Assembly (NCBI GenBank): GCA_003490025.1
Contig: DNJC01000006.1
Coordinates: 130,658-194,657, forward strand
DNA length: 64,000 nucleotides
DNA from: Geobacter sp.
GTDB taxonomy: Bacteria; Desulfobacterota; Desulfuromonadia; Geobacterales; Geobacteraceae
Direction of reading: 5' to 3'
Part shown: positions 32,820-42,400 of the stretch, piece after piece
Position numbering within the stretch: the first letter of the stretch is position 1
Layout of the letters: each line of letters starts with the position of its first letter
Notes under the pieces: generated by a model
Seen by the model: the letters and a program-made list of their open reading frames with translations, nothing else
What the model was told of the DNA's origin: nothing
Database searches by the model: none
Made by a program: the position numbers and the translations under genes

Positions 32820-35204
32820 TCAGGAGAGGGTGAAATGGAAGGTCGCGCCCTCGTTTTCTTTCGCTTCGGCCCAGATGTTGCCGCCGTGTCGCTCGATTAT
32901 CCTTCGCACCGTCGCCAGGCCTATGCCGGTTCCTTCGAACTCTGAACCGTGCAGCCGCTGAAAGGGCTGGAACAGCTTGTCTATATAGGTCATGTCGAAA
33001 CCGACCCCGTTGTCGCTGACGTAGAAGGTCTGTTTGCCGTTGGTCAGGGTCTGCCCGAACTCTATCCTCGGCGACGGCTTCCTCGAGGCGTACTTCACCG
33101 CGTTGCCGAGAAGGTTCTGCAGGACCAACCGAACCAGCGCGCTGTCGCCGTGGGCCATGATCCCCTGTTGAACAACGAACGCAGGCCCCCCGTCGGCCTC
33201 GCCTTCCCGAAGCATGTCGGCCACTTCTCCCGCCAGCGCGCTGATGCTGAAGCTCTGTCGCTTCATCTCGGCGCGCCCCACCCGGGTCAGTGTCAGCAGG
33301 TCGTCTATCTGTTTCCCCATCCTGCTGCTTGCCGTGCAGATCCGTTCCAGATAGGTGCGGGCTTCATCCGGGAGCGACTCGCCGTACTCGTCCACAAGAA
33401 TGGAACTGTAGCTGTTGATATGCCGCAAAGGCGCCCGCAGGTCATGGGAAACGGAATAGCTGAAGGACTCGATCTCCCTCTTCGCGGCGGTCAACTGCGA
33501 GGTCCGCTCTATCACCCGGCGGTCGAGTTCGTCGTTCAGGTTCCTGATGGCCTCTTCGGCCGACTTCCTCTCGGTGATGTCCTTTACTGTGCAGACCATC
33601 CGGAGCTTTTTGCCCGCGGGTTCCCCGGTCAGTTCGCAACATTGCGTCACCCAACGCTCCGCGCCGTCACTGTGCCTCGTGATCTTGTATTCCATCTCGA
33701 AGGGGCGGGAGTCCTTGACGGCGGAGGTGAACGACTCTATGAATAGCACCTTGTACTCCTCGTGGACCAAGTCGACGTGACCGCGCAGGGTCCTGGGATA
33801 GTCCCGGTCGATCCCAAAGATTTCGTACAGCTTCGACGAACCGGACCAGCTGTCCTTTTCCAGGTCCAGCACGTAACTCCCCAACTGGGCTATCCTCTGG
33901 GTTTCCCGTAAAAGCCTGTCGTTGTCCGCCAGCACCTGCTCGCGCTGTTTTTGCTCGGTGACGTCCTCGAGGGTGACCACGGTCCCGCTCACCTTGCTCG
34001 CCTTGTCCAGGAAAGGGGCTGTGCTGATGGAGAGAATGGCGCCGGCGCCGTCTGGACGGCTGAAGCTGAAACAGGCGTTGGCCTGGGTACGGCCCGTCTT
34101 CAGGATCTGCCCCAGCGACGCATCGGCTGCACCCTCGACAACGGTACCGTACGCCACGATGGACCATACGGGGGAGTTCTCCCCGCGCAGGGTCATGTCC
34201 TTTTTGGAAAGCCCCAGGATGCTCTCTGCGCGCGGGTTGGTGAAGGCGACATTCCCATCCGGCTCGACGAACATGATCCCGACCGGACTGGTGGCGGTGA
34301 CCAGGTCGAGCAGGTCGTGCTCCATGCGGAGCAGGTGCTCCATTATCTTGGCCTGATTGATGTCCTCGATGTTTCCTATCAGCCTGAGCGCCTTCCCGGA
34401 AGTATCCCGGTCCGCCGCTTTCCCCTTGCAGCGAAACCACCTCCATCTCCCTTCGTTGGTCTTCAGGCGGAACTCCAGCTCGAATGTTTGCAGCTCCCCG
34501 CTAACGCATTCCTCCAGGACGCGCCGGGCGTCATCGAGGGACTCCGGATGGATGATGTTGGTCCAGTCCTCCATGTCTGACTGGAGCTGCCCCCACCTGT
34601 AGCCGAGCATCTCGAAGCAGTACGGACTGAAGTAACAGCTGTTGGCGGAGACGTCGAGATCCCAGACGCCGACGCTGGAGGCCTCGGCCGCCACACGGTA
34701 ACGGTCTTCGCTGATGGCCAGCTCCGCTTGCGACTCCACCTGTTCCGTCACGTCGATGTTGCACCCCTGGTAGCCGACCAGAACCCCCTCGCGGTCCCTA
34801 AGTGGCGCAATAATGGCGTGGAGCCAGCTCACCCTGCCGTCCGCCCAGCGATACCTGAACTGCTGCGACCACTGCGATCCCGCTTCCATGGCCCTCTTCC
34901 AGGCAGCCGAGATGTTCTTGCGGTCCTGCGGATGCAGGTAGCCCACACGCTGTTCCGCCTCCGCGTCTGACGCCGCCGCGTTGGCGCCGCTGCCGTTTTC
35001 CGCGCAGGTGATGATGCGGCCGCAGAGATCGGCCTGGAAAAGGCCAAGGGGAGCCGACCTGTAGATGTTTCGCAGTGCTTCGTCGTAGTCGACGCAGGGG
35101 TGCTCCGGATGCCGTGCCGGAACCGCCTGGAGGGGGTCGTTGCAGGGGGGGAGGGCTTTTTCTTGATGGTGCGCCCGGGTTGCGACTCCTGACATTTGGT
35201 TCAT
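32820..35204 (-). CDS. Four-PAS histidine kinase
   Basis: A 794-residue soluble kinase. PAS domains at about 40-155, 165-285, 300-415 and 430-555, each ending in a D-V/I-T or EDIN-type motif; then a coiled coil, HisKA with SVSHDLRAPLRHI and HATPase with N-box NLLGNAVKY, DNGVGF and GTGIGLATV. The ATG has AGGAG 5 nt upstream. It is monocistronic by spacing (351 bp downstream, 377 bp upstream). Orphan: no receiver gene is adjacent. The kinase core is similar to those at 14905 and 30711. Confidence 0.92.
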   Translation of the reverse strand: MNQMSGVATRAHHQEKALPPCNDPLQAVPARHPEHPCVDYDEALRNIYRSAPLGLFQADLCGRIITCAENGSGANAAASDAEAEQRVGYLHPQDRKNISAAWKRAMEAGSQWSQQFRYRWADGRVSWLHAIIAPLRDREGVLVGYQGCNIDVTEQVESQAELAISEDRYRVAAEASSVGVWDLDVSANSCYFSPYCFEMLGYRWGQLQSDMEDWTNIIHPESLDDARRVLEECVSGELQTFELEFRLKTNEGRWRWFRCKGKAADRDTSGKALRLIGNIEDINQAKIMEHLLRMEHDLLDLVTATSPVGIMFVEPDGNVAFTNPRAESILGLSKKDMTLRGENSPVWSIVAYGTVVEGAADASLGQILKTGRTQANACFSFSRPDGAGAILSISTAPFLDKASKVSGTVVTLEDVTEQKQREQVLADNDRLLRETQRIAQLGSYVLDLEKDSWSGSSKLYEIFGIDRDYPRTLRGHVDLVHEEYKVLFIESFTSAVKDSRPFEMEYKITRHSDGAERWVTQCCELTGEPAGKKLRMVCTVKDITERKSAEEAIRNLNDELDRRVIERTSQLTAAKREIESFSYSVSHDLRAPLRHINSYSSILVDEYGESLPDEARTYLERICTASSRMGKQIDDLLTLTRVGRAEMKRQSFSISALAGEVADMLREGEADGGPAFVVQQGIMAHGDSALVRLVLQNLLGNAVKYASRKPSPRIEFGQTLTNGKQTFYVSDNGVGFDMTYIDKLFQPFQRLHGSEFEGTGIGLATVRRIIERHGGNIWAEAKENEGATFHFTLS

Positions 35205-35581
35205 GGTTGCTCCTGATTGCAGGCGGTCTATCTAGCGACGACGAAGGGACTGCATAGCAGACCGTCATAGCATCAATCCCTTCTCCCGCTATGAAGTCAC
35301 AGATGCCTGAGCGCTATGCCAGTTCCCTTGCTTAACCTGATTCAGCAGGGAGAATTAAATTGTTTTAGTAATATACCGCTCAACCACAAAAGTAGCAACT
35401 GTAAATTATATAAAAATAATGTATACACTCACAGATTGACAACCAGGAGTGCCTGTTAGCTGCCCGGACACATGTTCTCCAGCAGCGACCAAGCGCTGCG
35501 GTTGATTGAGCTGCTTGACTGCCAGAGCGGGGTAGGGTAGTTAGTATAAAGGGCTTTTTCAACTGACACGAGGATACCAAC
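35205..35581. other. Intergenic region, AT-rich
   Basis: 377 bp between divergent genes. 35340-35420 is markedly AT-rich (poly A/T with ATATAAAAATAATG) and probably holds the minus-strand promoter for the kinase. Near the plus-strand gene, TTGACT (35515-35520) with TAGTTA 17 bp downstream (35538-35543) is a possible promoter. No additional coding region was found. Confidence 0.45.
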
Positions 35582-35770
35582 ATGGACGCAACCAAGACTT
35601 GCCGCTGCGGTGCCAAACACACTGGGCACATCTGCATGCTGAAAAGCGCCGGTCGTCTCGACGAGATCGCGCACATCACCGACAACCCGACCGTGACCTG
35701 CTTCACCTGCGGGGCGGAAGCAAACTCCGCCGACAACGTATGCAGCCCGATGCCCATCGAACAGCCCTGA
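35582..35770 (+). CDS. Small Cys-rich protein, possible zinc ribbon
   Basis: A 62-residue protein with six Cys arranged as CxC, C, CxxC, C (positions 7, 9, 18, 40, 43, 54) plus two His near the first group (KHTGH). The layout suggests a small zinc- or iron-binding fold. I recognise similar short proteins (CGAKHTGH ... CFTCGAEANS) as recurrent in Geobacter genomes, without known function. GAGG lies 8 nt before the ATG. It precedes mutM by 73 bp on the same strand, so co-transcription is possible. Confidence 0.75.
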   Translation: MDATKTCRCGAKHTGHICMLKSAGRLDEIAHITDNPTVTCFTCGAEANSADNVCSPMPIEQP

Positions 35771-35843
35771 GCGACGCCGCGGCTGTTGCTGCTTTCCTTA
35801 CCTGGGGCGCGGCAAGATTCCCGCGCCACCCCGAGAAGAACCG

Positions 35844-36656
35844 ATGCCAGAACTGCCCGAAGTGGAGGTCACCCGGCTGGGGATCTCGAAAGAACTGGTC
35901 GGCGCCAAGGTTGCAGCCGTCGCGATACACAGCGAGAAACTCCGCTCCCTGGTCCCCCAGGGGCTTCCCCTTCTCCTCCCGGGGCAAACGATCCGGGAGG
36001 TTCGCAGGCGGGGTAAGTACCTGATACTTGCCTGCCCGGCGGGCTCCTTGCTGCTGCATCTCGGCATGACCGGGCACCTGCGCCTTGTTCCCGGCGGAAC
36101 GCCTCCCGGAGCGCACGACCACTTCGACCTGCTGCTGGAGAGCGGCGTCATGCTCAGGATGAACGACGTGCGTCGCTTCGGCTCCATACACTGGACCGAT
36201 GCCAACCCGATGCAGCATCAGCTGCTGCGCGGCATAGGTCCCGAGCCGCTGACCGCCGAGTTCACCGGGGAGTACCTGTACGGCAAAAGCCGCGGCAGGA
36301 AAGTCGCGCTGCAGCGCCTGCTCATGGATGCATCCATCGTCGCCGGCATCGGCAACATCTACGCGGCCGAATCGCTTTTTCGCTGCCGCCTGCTCCCGGA
36401 CACCAAGGCCGGGGACCTGCTGCTCCCCGACTGCCTGCTCCTCGTCGACGCCATCAAGGACACCCTGAGCGTATCCATCGCCACCGGCCGCACCACCATG
36501 GACTTTTCCAGGACGGAAGAGAGACCGGCCTATTTCCCGCAGAGGCTTTACGTCTACGGTCGGGAAGCAAAGCCGTGCCGCGAGTGCGGCGGCGCCATAA
36601 AGCGGGGGAGGCTCGGCAACCGCTCCACCTTTTTCTGCCCGGTCTGCCAGCACTGA
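35844..36656 (+). CDS. mutM: Formamidopyrimidine-DNA glycosylase
   Basis: A 270-residue Fpg/MutM base-excision repair glycosylase with AP lyase activity for 8-oxoguanine and ring-opened purines. The mature N-terminus PELPEVEV provides the catalytic Pro and Glu; LHLGMTGHL, NDVRRFG and the helix-two-turn-helix GIGNIYAAE are present, and the C-terminal zinc finger is C-x2-C, then C-x2-C in FFCPVCQH. Length is standard. The ribosome site is weak (GAGAAG). A terminator follows at 36752. Confidence 0.96.
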   Translation: MPELPEVEVTRLGISKELVGAKVAAVAIHSEKLRSLVPQGLPLLLPGQTIREVRRRGKYLILACPAGSLLLHLGMTGHLRLVPGGTPPGAHDHFDLLLESGVMLRMNDVRRFGSIHWTDANPMQHQLLRGIGPEPLTAEFTGEYLYGKSRGRKVALQRLLMDASIVAGIGNIYAAESLFRCRLLPDTKAGDLLLPDCLLLVDAIKDTLSVSIATGRTTMDFSRTEERPAYFPQRLYVYGREAKPCRECGGAIKRGRLGNRSTFFCPVCQH

Positions 36657-36751
36657 TCGATCCGGCCGGCATTGACCTTGCCGCAGGGGTAAGTAGCGCC
36701 GTACTGTCCGGCGGGTGGTCTGGCGGGGAGATGAGGCGGGTTGAAAACGGA

Positions 36752-36786
36752 AGCGGGGGCGTTCCTTGGGAGCGCCCCCGCTTTTT
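36752..36786 (+). terminator. Rho-independent terminator after mutM
   Basis: AGCGGGGGCG and CGCCCCCGCT arms with a short centre, ending in TTTTT on the plus strand. It also lies after the end of the convergent gene at 36807 and may serve both. Confidence 0.85.
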
Positions 36787-36806
36787 CGGATCGTCTTCAG
36801 GCAGGA

Positions 36807-37151
36807 TCAGTCGGCTACGGCAACGTGCAACAGGACCAGGGCCGCCACCGCTCCGGCCCAGTAGATCCAGCGCCCCTCGCCGAAATGCACCTCGGAGAAC
36901 TCCTTGAAGGTGAGCCCGGAATGCGTTTTCCTCGGACGCTGCTCTTGCGCCGCCTGGACTCCCTGCACGTCGTTGGCGGCCACGAGAGTGGCGGCGGGAT
37001 CCTGGACAGGCATGAGGTTCACCGCCTTGGCGGGTTCGGCACCCTGTTCCTGCCCAGGTTGGGACCGCAGCAGGAGCGCTGCGTCCTGTGCGCCTGCCGC
37101 AGCGGGACAAAACGAGATGATACAGGCAAGTACGACTAGTTTACGGAACAT
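36807..37151 (-). CDS. Small exported protein with C-terminal membrane helix
   Basis: A 114-residue hypothetical protein. Signal peptide at residues 1-21 (ending AAAGA), a Gln/Ala/Pro-rich middle, a KTHSGLTFKEFSEVHFG segment and a C-terminal TM helix (about 95-113, WAGAVAALVLLHVAVA). AAAGGAGG lies 7 nt before the ATG. It would be anchored in the inner membrane with the middle part in the periplasm. No family recognised. Confidence 0.7.
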   Translation of the reverse strand: MFRKLVVLACIISFCPAAAGAQDAALLLRSQPGQEQGAEPAKAVNLMPVQDPAATLVAANDVQGVQAAQEQRPRKTHSGLTFKEFSEVHFGEGRWIYWAGAVAALVLLHVAVAD

Positions 37152-37394
37152 GGGATTTCCTCCTTTGTCTGACTGCGGTTTAATCGCCCCCCTGAGTCAC
37201 GGTCCCTGAACGAAAGGACCGTGCGGGAAGACTGGAGTAAACACGCTGTACATTGTAGCATCGTTGCTTGTATAATCATCCCGGCAGAAGCTGTTTTTAC
37301 GTGACGCAGGCAACCGTACGCCCCTGTCACGGGTAAATGCTTATTTCTTCGCCAATATCACTCTCTGTAAATCGTTCAACCAAAAGGAGCAGGC

Positions 37395-38069
37395 ATGGAA
37401 AGATATCAAACCAACGAGAGGACCGTAGTAATAGCACAAGGCGGGGTGATGAGGGGGGTCTATGCCTGGATGGGTGGCGGGCTCGCTCTCACGGCCTTGG
37501 TGTCGCTTTTGACTGTCTCTTCGCCCGCGCTTCTCCAGGCCATCCTGGGTAACCGCATCCTCTTCTACGCCCTGGTCCTGGGCGAACTCGGGCTGGTTAT
37601 CGGCATAAGCGGCGCCATCAACAGGATCAGCGCATCGACGGCGAGCATGCTGTTTCTCGCCTACGCGGCCCTGAACGGCGTCACCATGTCCACCATATTC
37701 ATCGCCTACACCTCTTCGTCGATTGCCTCCACCTTCGTGATCACCTCCGGGATGTTCTTCGCCATGAGCCTGTACGGCTACGCGACTCGCAGCGACCTGA
37801 GTTCGTGGGGAAGCTTCCTTTTCATGGGGCTGATCGGCGTCGTCATCGCCTCGGTGGTCAACATCTTCCTGCAAAGTTCCGCGCTCTACTGGGTGCTGAG
37901 CATGTGCGGCGTCATCGTCTTCACCGGCCTCACCGCCTACGACACGCAGAAGATCAAGACCATGGGGAACCGCGGCACCAAGGGGGCGATCCTCGGAGCG
38001 CTCACGCTCTACCTGGATTTCATCAACATGTTCCTGATCATGCTGCGCTTGACCGGCGACCGCAGGTAG
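37395..38069 (+). CDS. Bax inhibitor-1/YccA family membrane protein
   Basis: A 224-residue integral membrane protein with about seven TM helices and the family C-terminal signature YDTQKIKTM followed by ALTLYLDFINMFL. In bacteria such proteins (YccA, YbhL, BsYetJ) are linked to FtsH modulation or calcium leak; the two Asp in the last segments are those proposed for pH-dependent calcium conductance. The short N-terminus (MERYQTNERTVV) is cytoplasmic. AAAGGAG lies 6 nt upstream of the ATG. Single gene. Confidence 0.9.
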   Translation: MERYQTNERTVVIAQGGVMRGVYAWMGGGLALTALVSLLTVSSPALLQAILGNRILFYALVLGELGLVIGISGAINRISASTASMLFLAYAALNGVTMSTIFIAYTSSSIASTFVITSGMFFAMSLYGYATRSDLSSWGSFLFMGLIGVVIASVVNIFLQSSALYWVLSMCGVIVFTGLTAYDTQKIKTMGNRGTKGAILGALTLYLDFINMFLIMLRLTGDRR

Positions 38070-38071
38070 CA

Positions 38072-38097
38072 GTAGGAGCGGCATTCCTGCCGCGATC
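38072..38097. repeat. Family-2 dispersed repeat
   Basis: Contains AGCGGCATTCCTGCCGCGAT, a short GCGGC ... GCCGC hairpin after GTAGG. Other copies are at 38145, 43279, 50359 (with an inverted partner at 50394) and 59393. All are intergenic. Confidence 0.85.
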
Positions 38098-38100
38098 AGC

Positions 38101-38137
38101 GCCCTCACCCCGACCCTCTCCCGGAGGGCGAGGGGGA
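38101..38137. repeat. Family-3 palindromic repeat
   Basis: GCCCTCACCCCGACC then CTCTCCCGGAGGGCGAGG; sits directly between two family-2 copies, giving the composite order family 2, family 3, family 2. Confidence 0.75.
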
Positions 38138-38144
38138 GTTATGC

Positions 38145-38170
38145 GTAGGAGCGGCATTCCTGCCGCGATC
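38145..38170. repeat. Family-2 dispersed repeat
   Basis: Second copy in the same intergenic region, 73 bp from the first, same orientation and identical over the GTAGGAGCGGCATTCCTGCC core. Confidence 0.85.
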
Positions 38171-38260
38171 CACCTTCGACCTTCAGGCTACGGCGGACAA
38201 GATTCGGCGCCAGGAGGGGGAGATTGCGATAGCGGCAGATTGGCGTTAATCGGGAAAAGA

Positions 38261-38298
38261 AAAGGGACCTCGGCGGCCTTACGGCACGAGGTCCCTTT
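38261..38298 (-). terminator. Rho-independent terminator of the CvfB-like gene
   Basis: AAAGGGACCTCG (38261-38272) pairs with CGAGGTCCCTTT (38287-38298). On the minus strand the T-rich TTTCTTTTC follows. It lies 31 bp after the stop of the gene at 38329. Confidence 0.85.
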
Positions 38299-38328
38299 CT
38301 TTGCAGCGGGGCAGGGGAGGGGGATGGG

Positions 38329-39177
38329 TCAGCGCAGCCGGATCCCCTCCGGCGTGATCTCGATGACACCTTCCTTATAGAGGTTCCCGATCAGGGACTT
38401 GAAGCTCTTCTTGCTCATCCTGAACATCTCCGAGATCACTTCAGGAGGCGTCTTGTCACCGACGGGAAGAAAACCGCCCCTCTCCTGCAGGACCCTCAAC
38501 AAGCTCTCCCTGTTGCCGACGACGTCGTGACCGCCCCCCTTTCTCAGGATCACGTCGACCTTCCCGTCGTCGCGCACCTTCTTGACGAAACCCTTCACCG
38601 CAGCGCCGATTTCGTAGCTGCCGAAAAGCTCGTTCCTGAACACGAGACCTTCGTAAAGGCCGTTGATGATCACCTTTGCGCCGAGGTTGCCGAACTCGTA
38701 GAAGGTGAGTTCCACCTCCTCGCCCGGCTTCAGGCCGACCCGTGTCTTCTGGAGAAACTTCCCCAGCTTGGCCGATGCCGCGATCCGCTCCGAGCGGTCC
38801 AGGTAGACCCTGACCAGGTATTTCTCCCCTATATGCATGGGATGCGGCTGCTCGCTGAAGGGGACCAGCAGGTCCTTCTCCAGGCCCCAGTCGAGGAAGG
38901 CCCCGACGTTGCCGACATCCTTCACCTCGAGAAGGGCGAACTCGCCGACCTGGGCCTTCGGCGTGAGCGTGGTGGCAAGAAGCCGGTCCTCTGAATCGAG
39001 GTACACGAATACCTTCACCATCAAGCCTGGCCTCAATCCTTCCGGCAGGTACTTGGTCGGCATCAGGATGTCGCCCAGCTCCGAAACGAGATAGGCGCCT
39101 ATGGCGCTGAGCTTTTTAACTTCGAGCGTGTTGTATTTTCCTATTTCCAGCATGTGAGTCAGCTCTCCCAGTGTCAT
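38329..39177 (-). CDS. CvfB/YitL-like S1 RNA-binding protein
   Basis: A 282-residue cytoplasmic RNA-binding protein of the CvfB family: three S1-type OB folds (about 10-65, 70-135, 145-215) followed by a C-terminal winged-helix domain ending LIGNLYKEGVIEITPEGIRL. Landmarks are LEVKKLSAIGAYL, VGNVGAFLDWGLEKDLLVP and NLYEG-like GLYEGLVFRNELF. In Firmicutes CvfB influences virulence and growth; the role in this group is unknown. Two starts are possible: ATG 39177 (weak site GGAA) or ATG 39153 (GGAG but 11-nt spacing); I use the longer. Confidence 0.85.
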   Translation of the reverse strand: MTLGELTHMLEIGKYNTLEVKKLSAIGAYLVSELGDILMPTKYLPEGLRPGLMVKVFVYLDSEDRLLATTLTPKAQVGEFALLEVKDVGNVGAFLDWGLEKDLLVPFSEQPHPMHIGEKYLVRVYLDRSERIAASAKLGKFLQKTRVGLKPGEEVELTFYEFGNLGAKVIINGLYEGLVFRNELFGSYEIGAAVKGFVKKVRDDGKVDVILRKGGGHDVVGNRESLLRVLQERGGFLPVGDKTPPEVISEMFRMSKKSFKSLIGNLYKEGVIEITPEGIRLR

Positions 39178-39262
39178 AACTATTTCCGGAACTATATCAG
39201 ATTCGGCAAAACCTGTTACATTTATTATTCAAGGAAACGATGCGACCACCCCCATTCCTCAC

Positions 39263-39297
39263 TGCTGTAATAGCGTAAAAGCTTTTTTATTACAGCA
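39263..39297. promoter_or_regulatory. Long inverted repeat upstream of the hybrid kinase
   Basis: Perfect 10-bp arms TGCTGTAATA (39263-39272) and TATTACAGCA (39288-39297) enclose a second palindrome AAAAGCTTTT. It lies 160 bp upstream of the kinase at 39457, in an AT-rich divergent region; a regulator-binding site or RNA hairpin. Confidence 0.45.
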
Positions 39298-39456
39298 AGT
39301 TTATGATGGAAATGATTATTTTTTTAAATGGACATCAACGCTCCGTTCATACTATGTTCATAATTACATGCGTTCTGCAAACGCGGGATCCTCTGGAGCC
39401 GCCGAACAGTGCAACAACGCAGTTCTACATGAGGCGGACTTAACCGCGGAGGCTGC

Positions 39457-42400
39457 TTGCTAAAATTTGGGCTTAAAACCAGGATGACTGTAAGCATCTC
39501 GCTGCTGACAGCTGGGCTACTGTCCATCCTCGCCGTTTCAACACTGGTGTATTTCGGCAACCAGATCAAGCAGCTGAACTTCACGCAACAGTTCGCCATG
39601 GTCTCCGCCATCGCCGAGCAGATTGATGACAGGCTTGCCACTTCCCAGACAGAACTTGTCGCAACCGCCGGCACCCTGAGCAAGGGAGTTATCAACAACC
39701 CGGCGGCGTTGCGCAATTTCTTCGCCGGGAGACCGGACACGCTGGCCATGTTCGACAACGGCCTCTTCCTCTTCTCGGCGAAAGGGGATCTCGTCTCGGG
39801 AAATCCGCTGGATCCCATGATCGTTGGGAAGAACTACGCGCACCGCGACTACTTCAAGAACACCGTAACCACCCAAAAACCGCAGATCTCAGAACCTTTC
39901 ACCTCCGCTCAAACCCACGGCCACCCCATCATCATGCTCACCGCCCCCATTCTCGACAAAAGCGGGGAGGTCTTGGCCGTCCTGGCCGGAAGCATCGATC
40001 TGACCAGGAACAACTTCCTTACCCGCCTCGGCAAGATCAGGCTCGGGGAGCGAGGATACCTCTACCTTTTCAACACCAAGAGGGTGATGATCGTTCACCC
40101 GGACGGCAGCCGGGTCTTCAAACAGGACGTCCCCGTCGGCGCAAACGTCGTGTACGACAAGGCGATCGGTGGGTTCGAGGGGACCGGCGAGACGGTGAAC
40201 TCCAGGAAAGTCCCGATGATCAGCTCCTTCAAGAAGCTGAAAACCACCGGCTGGATCCTCGCCGGCAACTTCCCGCAGTCAGAGGCCTTCGCTCCCATCA
40301 CACAGGCCAAGCGCTACGTGCTGATAGCGCTCGTCATCGTATTCCTGATATCGGTCCTGGTGGTCTCCCTCTCCATGAACCTGCTGACCGCCCCGCTGAT
40401 CTCCTTCACGCAACAGATCCGCACCCTTGCCGGTAAAAAGGGCGCCATGACCGCCCCGTTAACCGTCGAAACGGACGACGAAATAGGCGTTCTAGGGGAG
40501 GCCTTCAACCATTTGTTGCGGGAACTGGACGAGCAGAAGCGGGAGTTGAAGCGACAGCTCGATTTCTCCCAGATCCTCATCGACATCATCCCGATCCCGG
40601 TTTTTTACAAGGATAACGAGGGGAGGTACCTGGGATGCAACCAGGCCTTCCTCGATTTCCACGGCGTTTCGCGCAACAAGTTCGTCGGCAAGACGGTGTA
40701 CGAAGTGGCCCCCTCTGAACTCGCAGCGGTGTATCACCGGGCCGACCTTGAACTCGCGAGCAGTGGTGGAATGCAGGTTTACGAGACCAAGGCGAAGATG
40801 TCGGACGGCAGAGCGCGGGACGTCATGTTCTTCAAGACGACTTTTCCCGCCCCCGACGGAGCCTGCGGAGGGCTCCTCGGGGTGATGCTGGACATCACGG
40901 AACGAAAGCAGGCGGAGGTCGCGCTGCAATCCCAGAAGGAGTTCGCGGAAAGCCTGGTTATGAACTCCACCGTTCCGACCTTCGTACTGGATCGGGAGCA
41001 CCGCGTCATCATCTGGAACCGCGCCCTCGAGGCGCTGACCGGCATCAAGCCCGCCGCCGTCCTCGGCTCCAAGGAGCTGTGGAGGATCTTCTACCAAACG
41101 GAAAGGCCGGTTTTGGCCGACATGGTGCTGGACGGCGACCTCGAATCGATACCGAAATACTACGACAACCACCAGATGTCCGAACTGATCAGCGGAGGGG
41201 TGCAGGCACAGGGGCGGTACCGCGACCCCCATGGCAACTGGCACTACATCAGCATCAGCTCGGCGCCGATCAGGGACAGTGAAGGCGAGCTGGTAGGCGC
41301 CATCCAGATCATGGAGGACATCACCGAGAGGAAACAGGCGCAGGACGCCCACGAGAAGACCAGACGCCAGCTGCAGCTGATCCTGGACGCCGCCGGCGAG
41401 GGGATAAACGGGGTGGACATGGACGGGAGGATCACCTTCGTCAACCCGGCCGCGGCACAGATGGTGGGATGGACGCAGGAAGATCTGCTGGGGCAGAATC
41501 AACATGCCCTGATGCACCACAGCAAGGCGGACGGCACGCTTTTCCCGGAACGGGAATGCCCGATCTCCGTCGCCTGTTACTCGGGCATTCCGCAGCAGGG
41601 GACGGACGAGCTGTTCTGGCGCAAGGACGGCACAAGCTTCTACGTCGAGTACAACTGCAGCCCGATCCGGGAGGATGGCAAACTGGTGGGAGCCGTGGTC
41701 ATCTACAAGGACATGACGGAACGAAGGCAGGCGGAGGACCAGCTGCTCAAGCTGTCCCAGGCGGTCATGCAAAGCCCCGTTTCCATCATGATCACGGACA
41801 CTTCAGGCACCATAGAGTACGTCAACCCCAGGTTCTGCCAGGTCAGCGGCTACTCCGCAGAAGAGGTGATCGGCCAGAACCCCCGGCTGTTCAAGAGCGG
41901 CAAGACGTCCCCCGAGCATTACAAGAATATGTGGGAGACGGTAACGTCCGGGCGGGTCTGGAGCGGCGAAATTTACAACAGGAAGAAAAACGGCGAGACC
42001 CATTGGGAGCAGGCCACCATCTCGCCGATCAGGAACAGCGCCGGCGCCATCAGCCATTATATGGCGTTTAAGGAGGATATCGCCGACCGGAAAAAGCTCG
42101 AAGAGCAGCTCAGGCAGTCGCAGAAAATGGAGGCGATCGGGCAGCTTGCCGGTGGAGTTGCGCACGACTTCAACAACATACTCACCGTGATCCTGGGTTT
42201 CGGCCAGATGTTGCAGCAATCGTTGTCAGAGGACGATCCCAGGTACGAGCACATGTTGCAGATCCTCGAAGCGGCGGACCGCGCCACGCAGCTCACCAAG
42301 AGCCTGCTGGCCTTCAGCCGGAAGCAGGTCATGCTGCTCCAGCAGGTCGAGCTGAACGACCTCACCAGGAAGCACACCAAGTTCCTCGTCAGGATCATCG

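Noticed and set aside
38072..38170. Short repeats as a CRISPR array
   Set aside because: Copies are few, scattered across the window, differ in spacing and orientation, and there are no cas genes; they fit REP-like elements.
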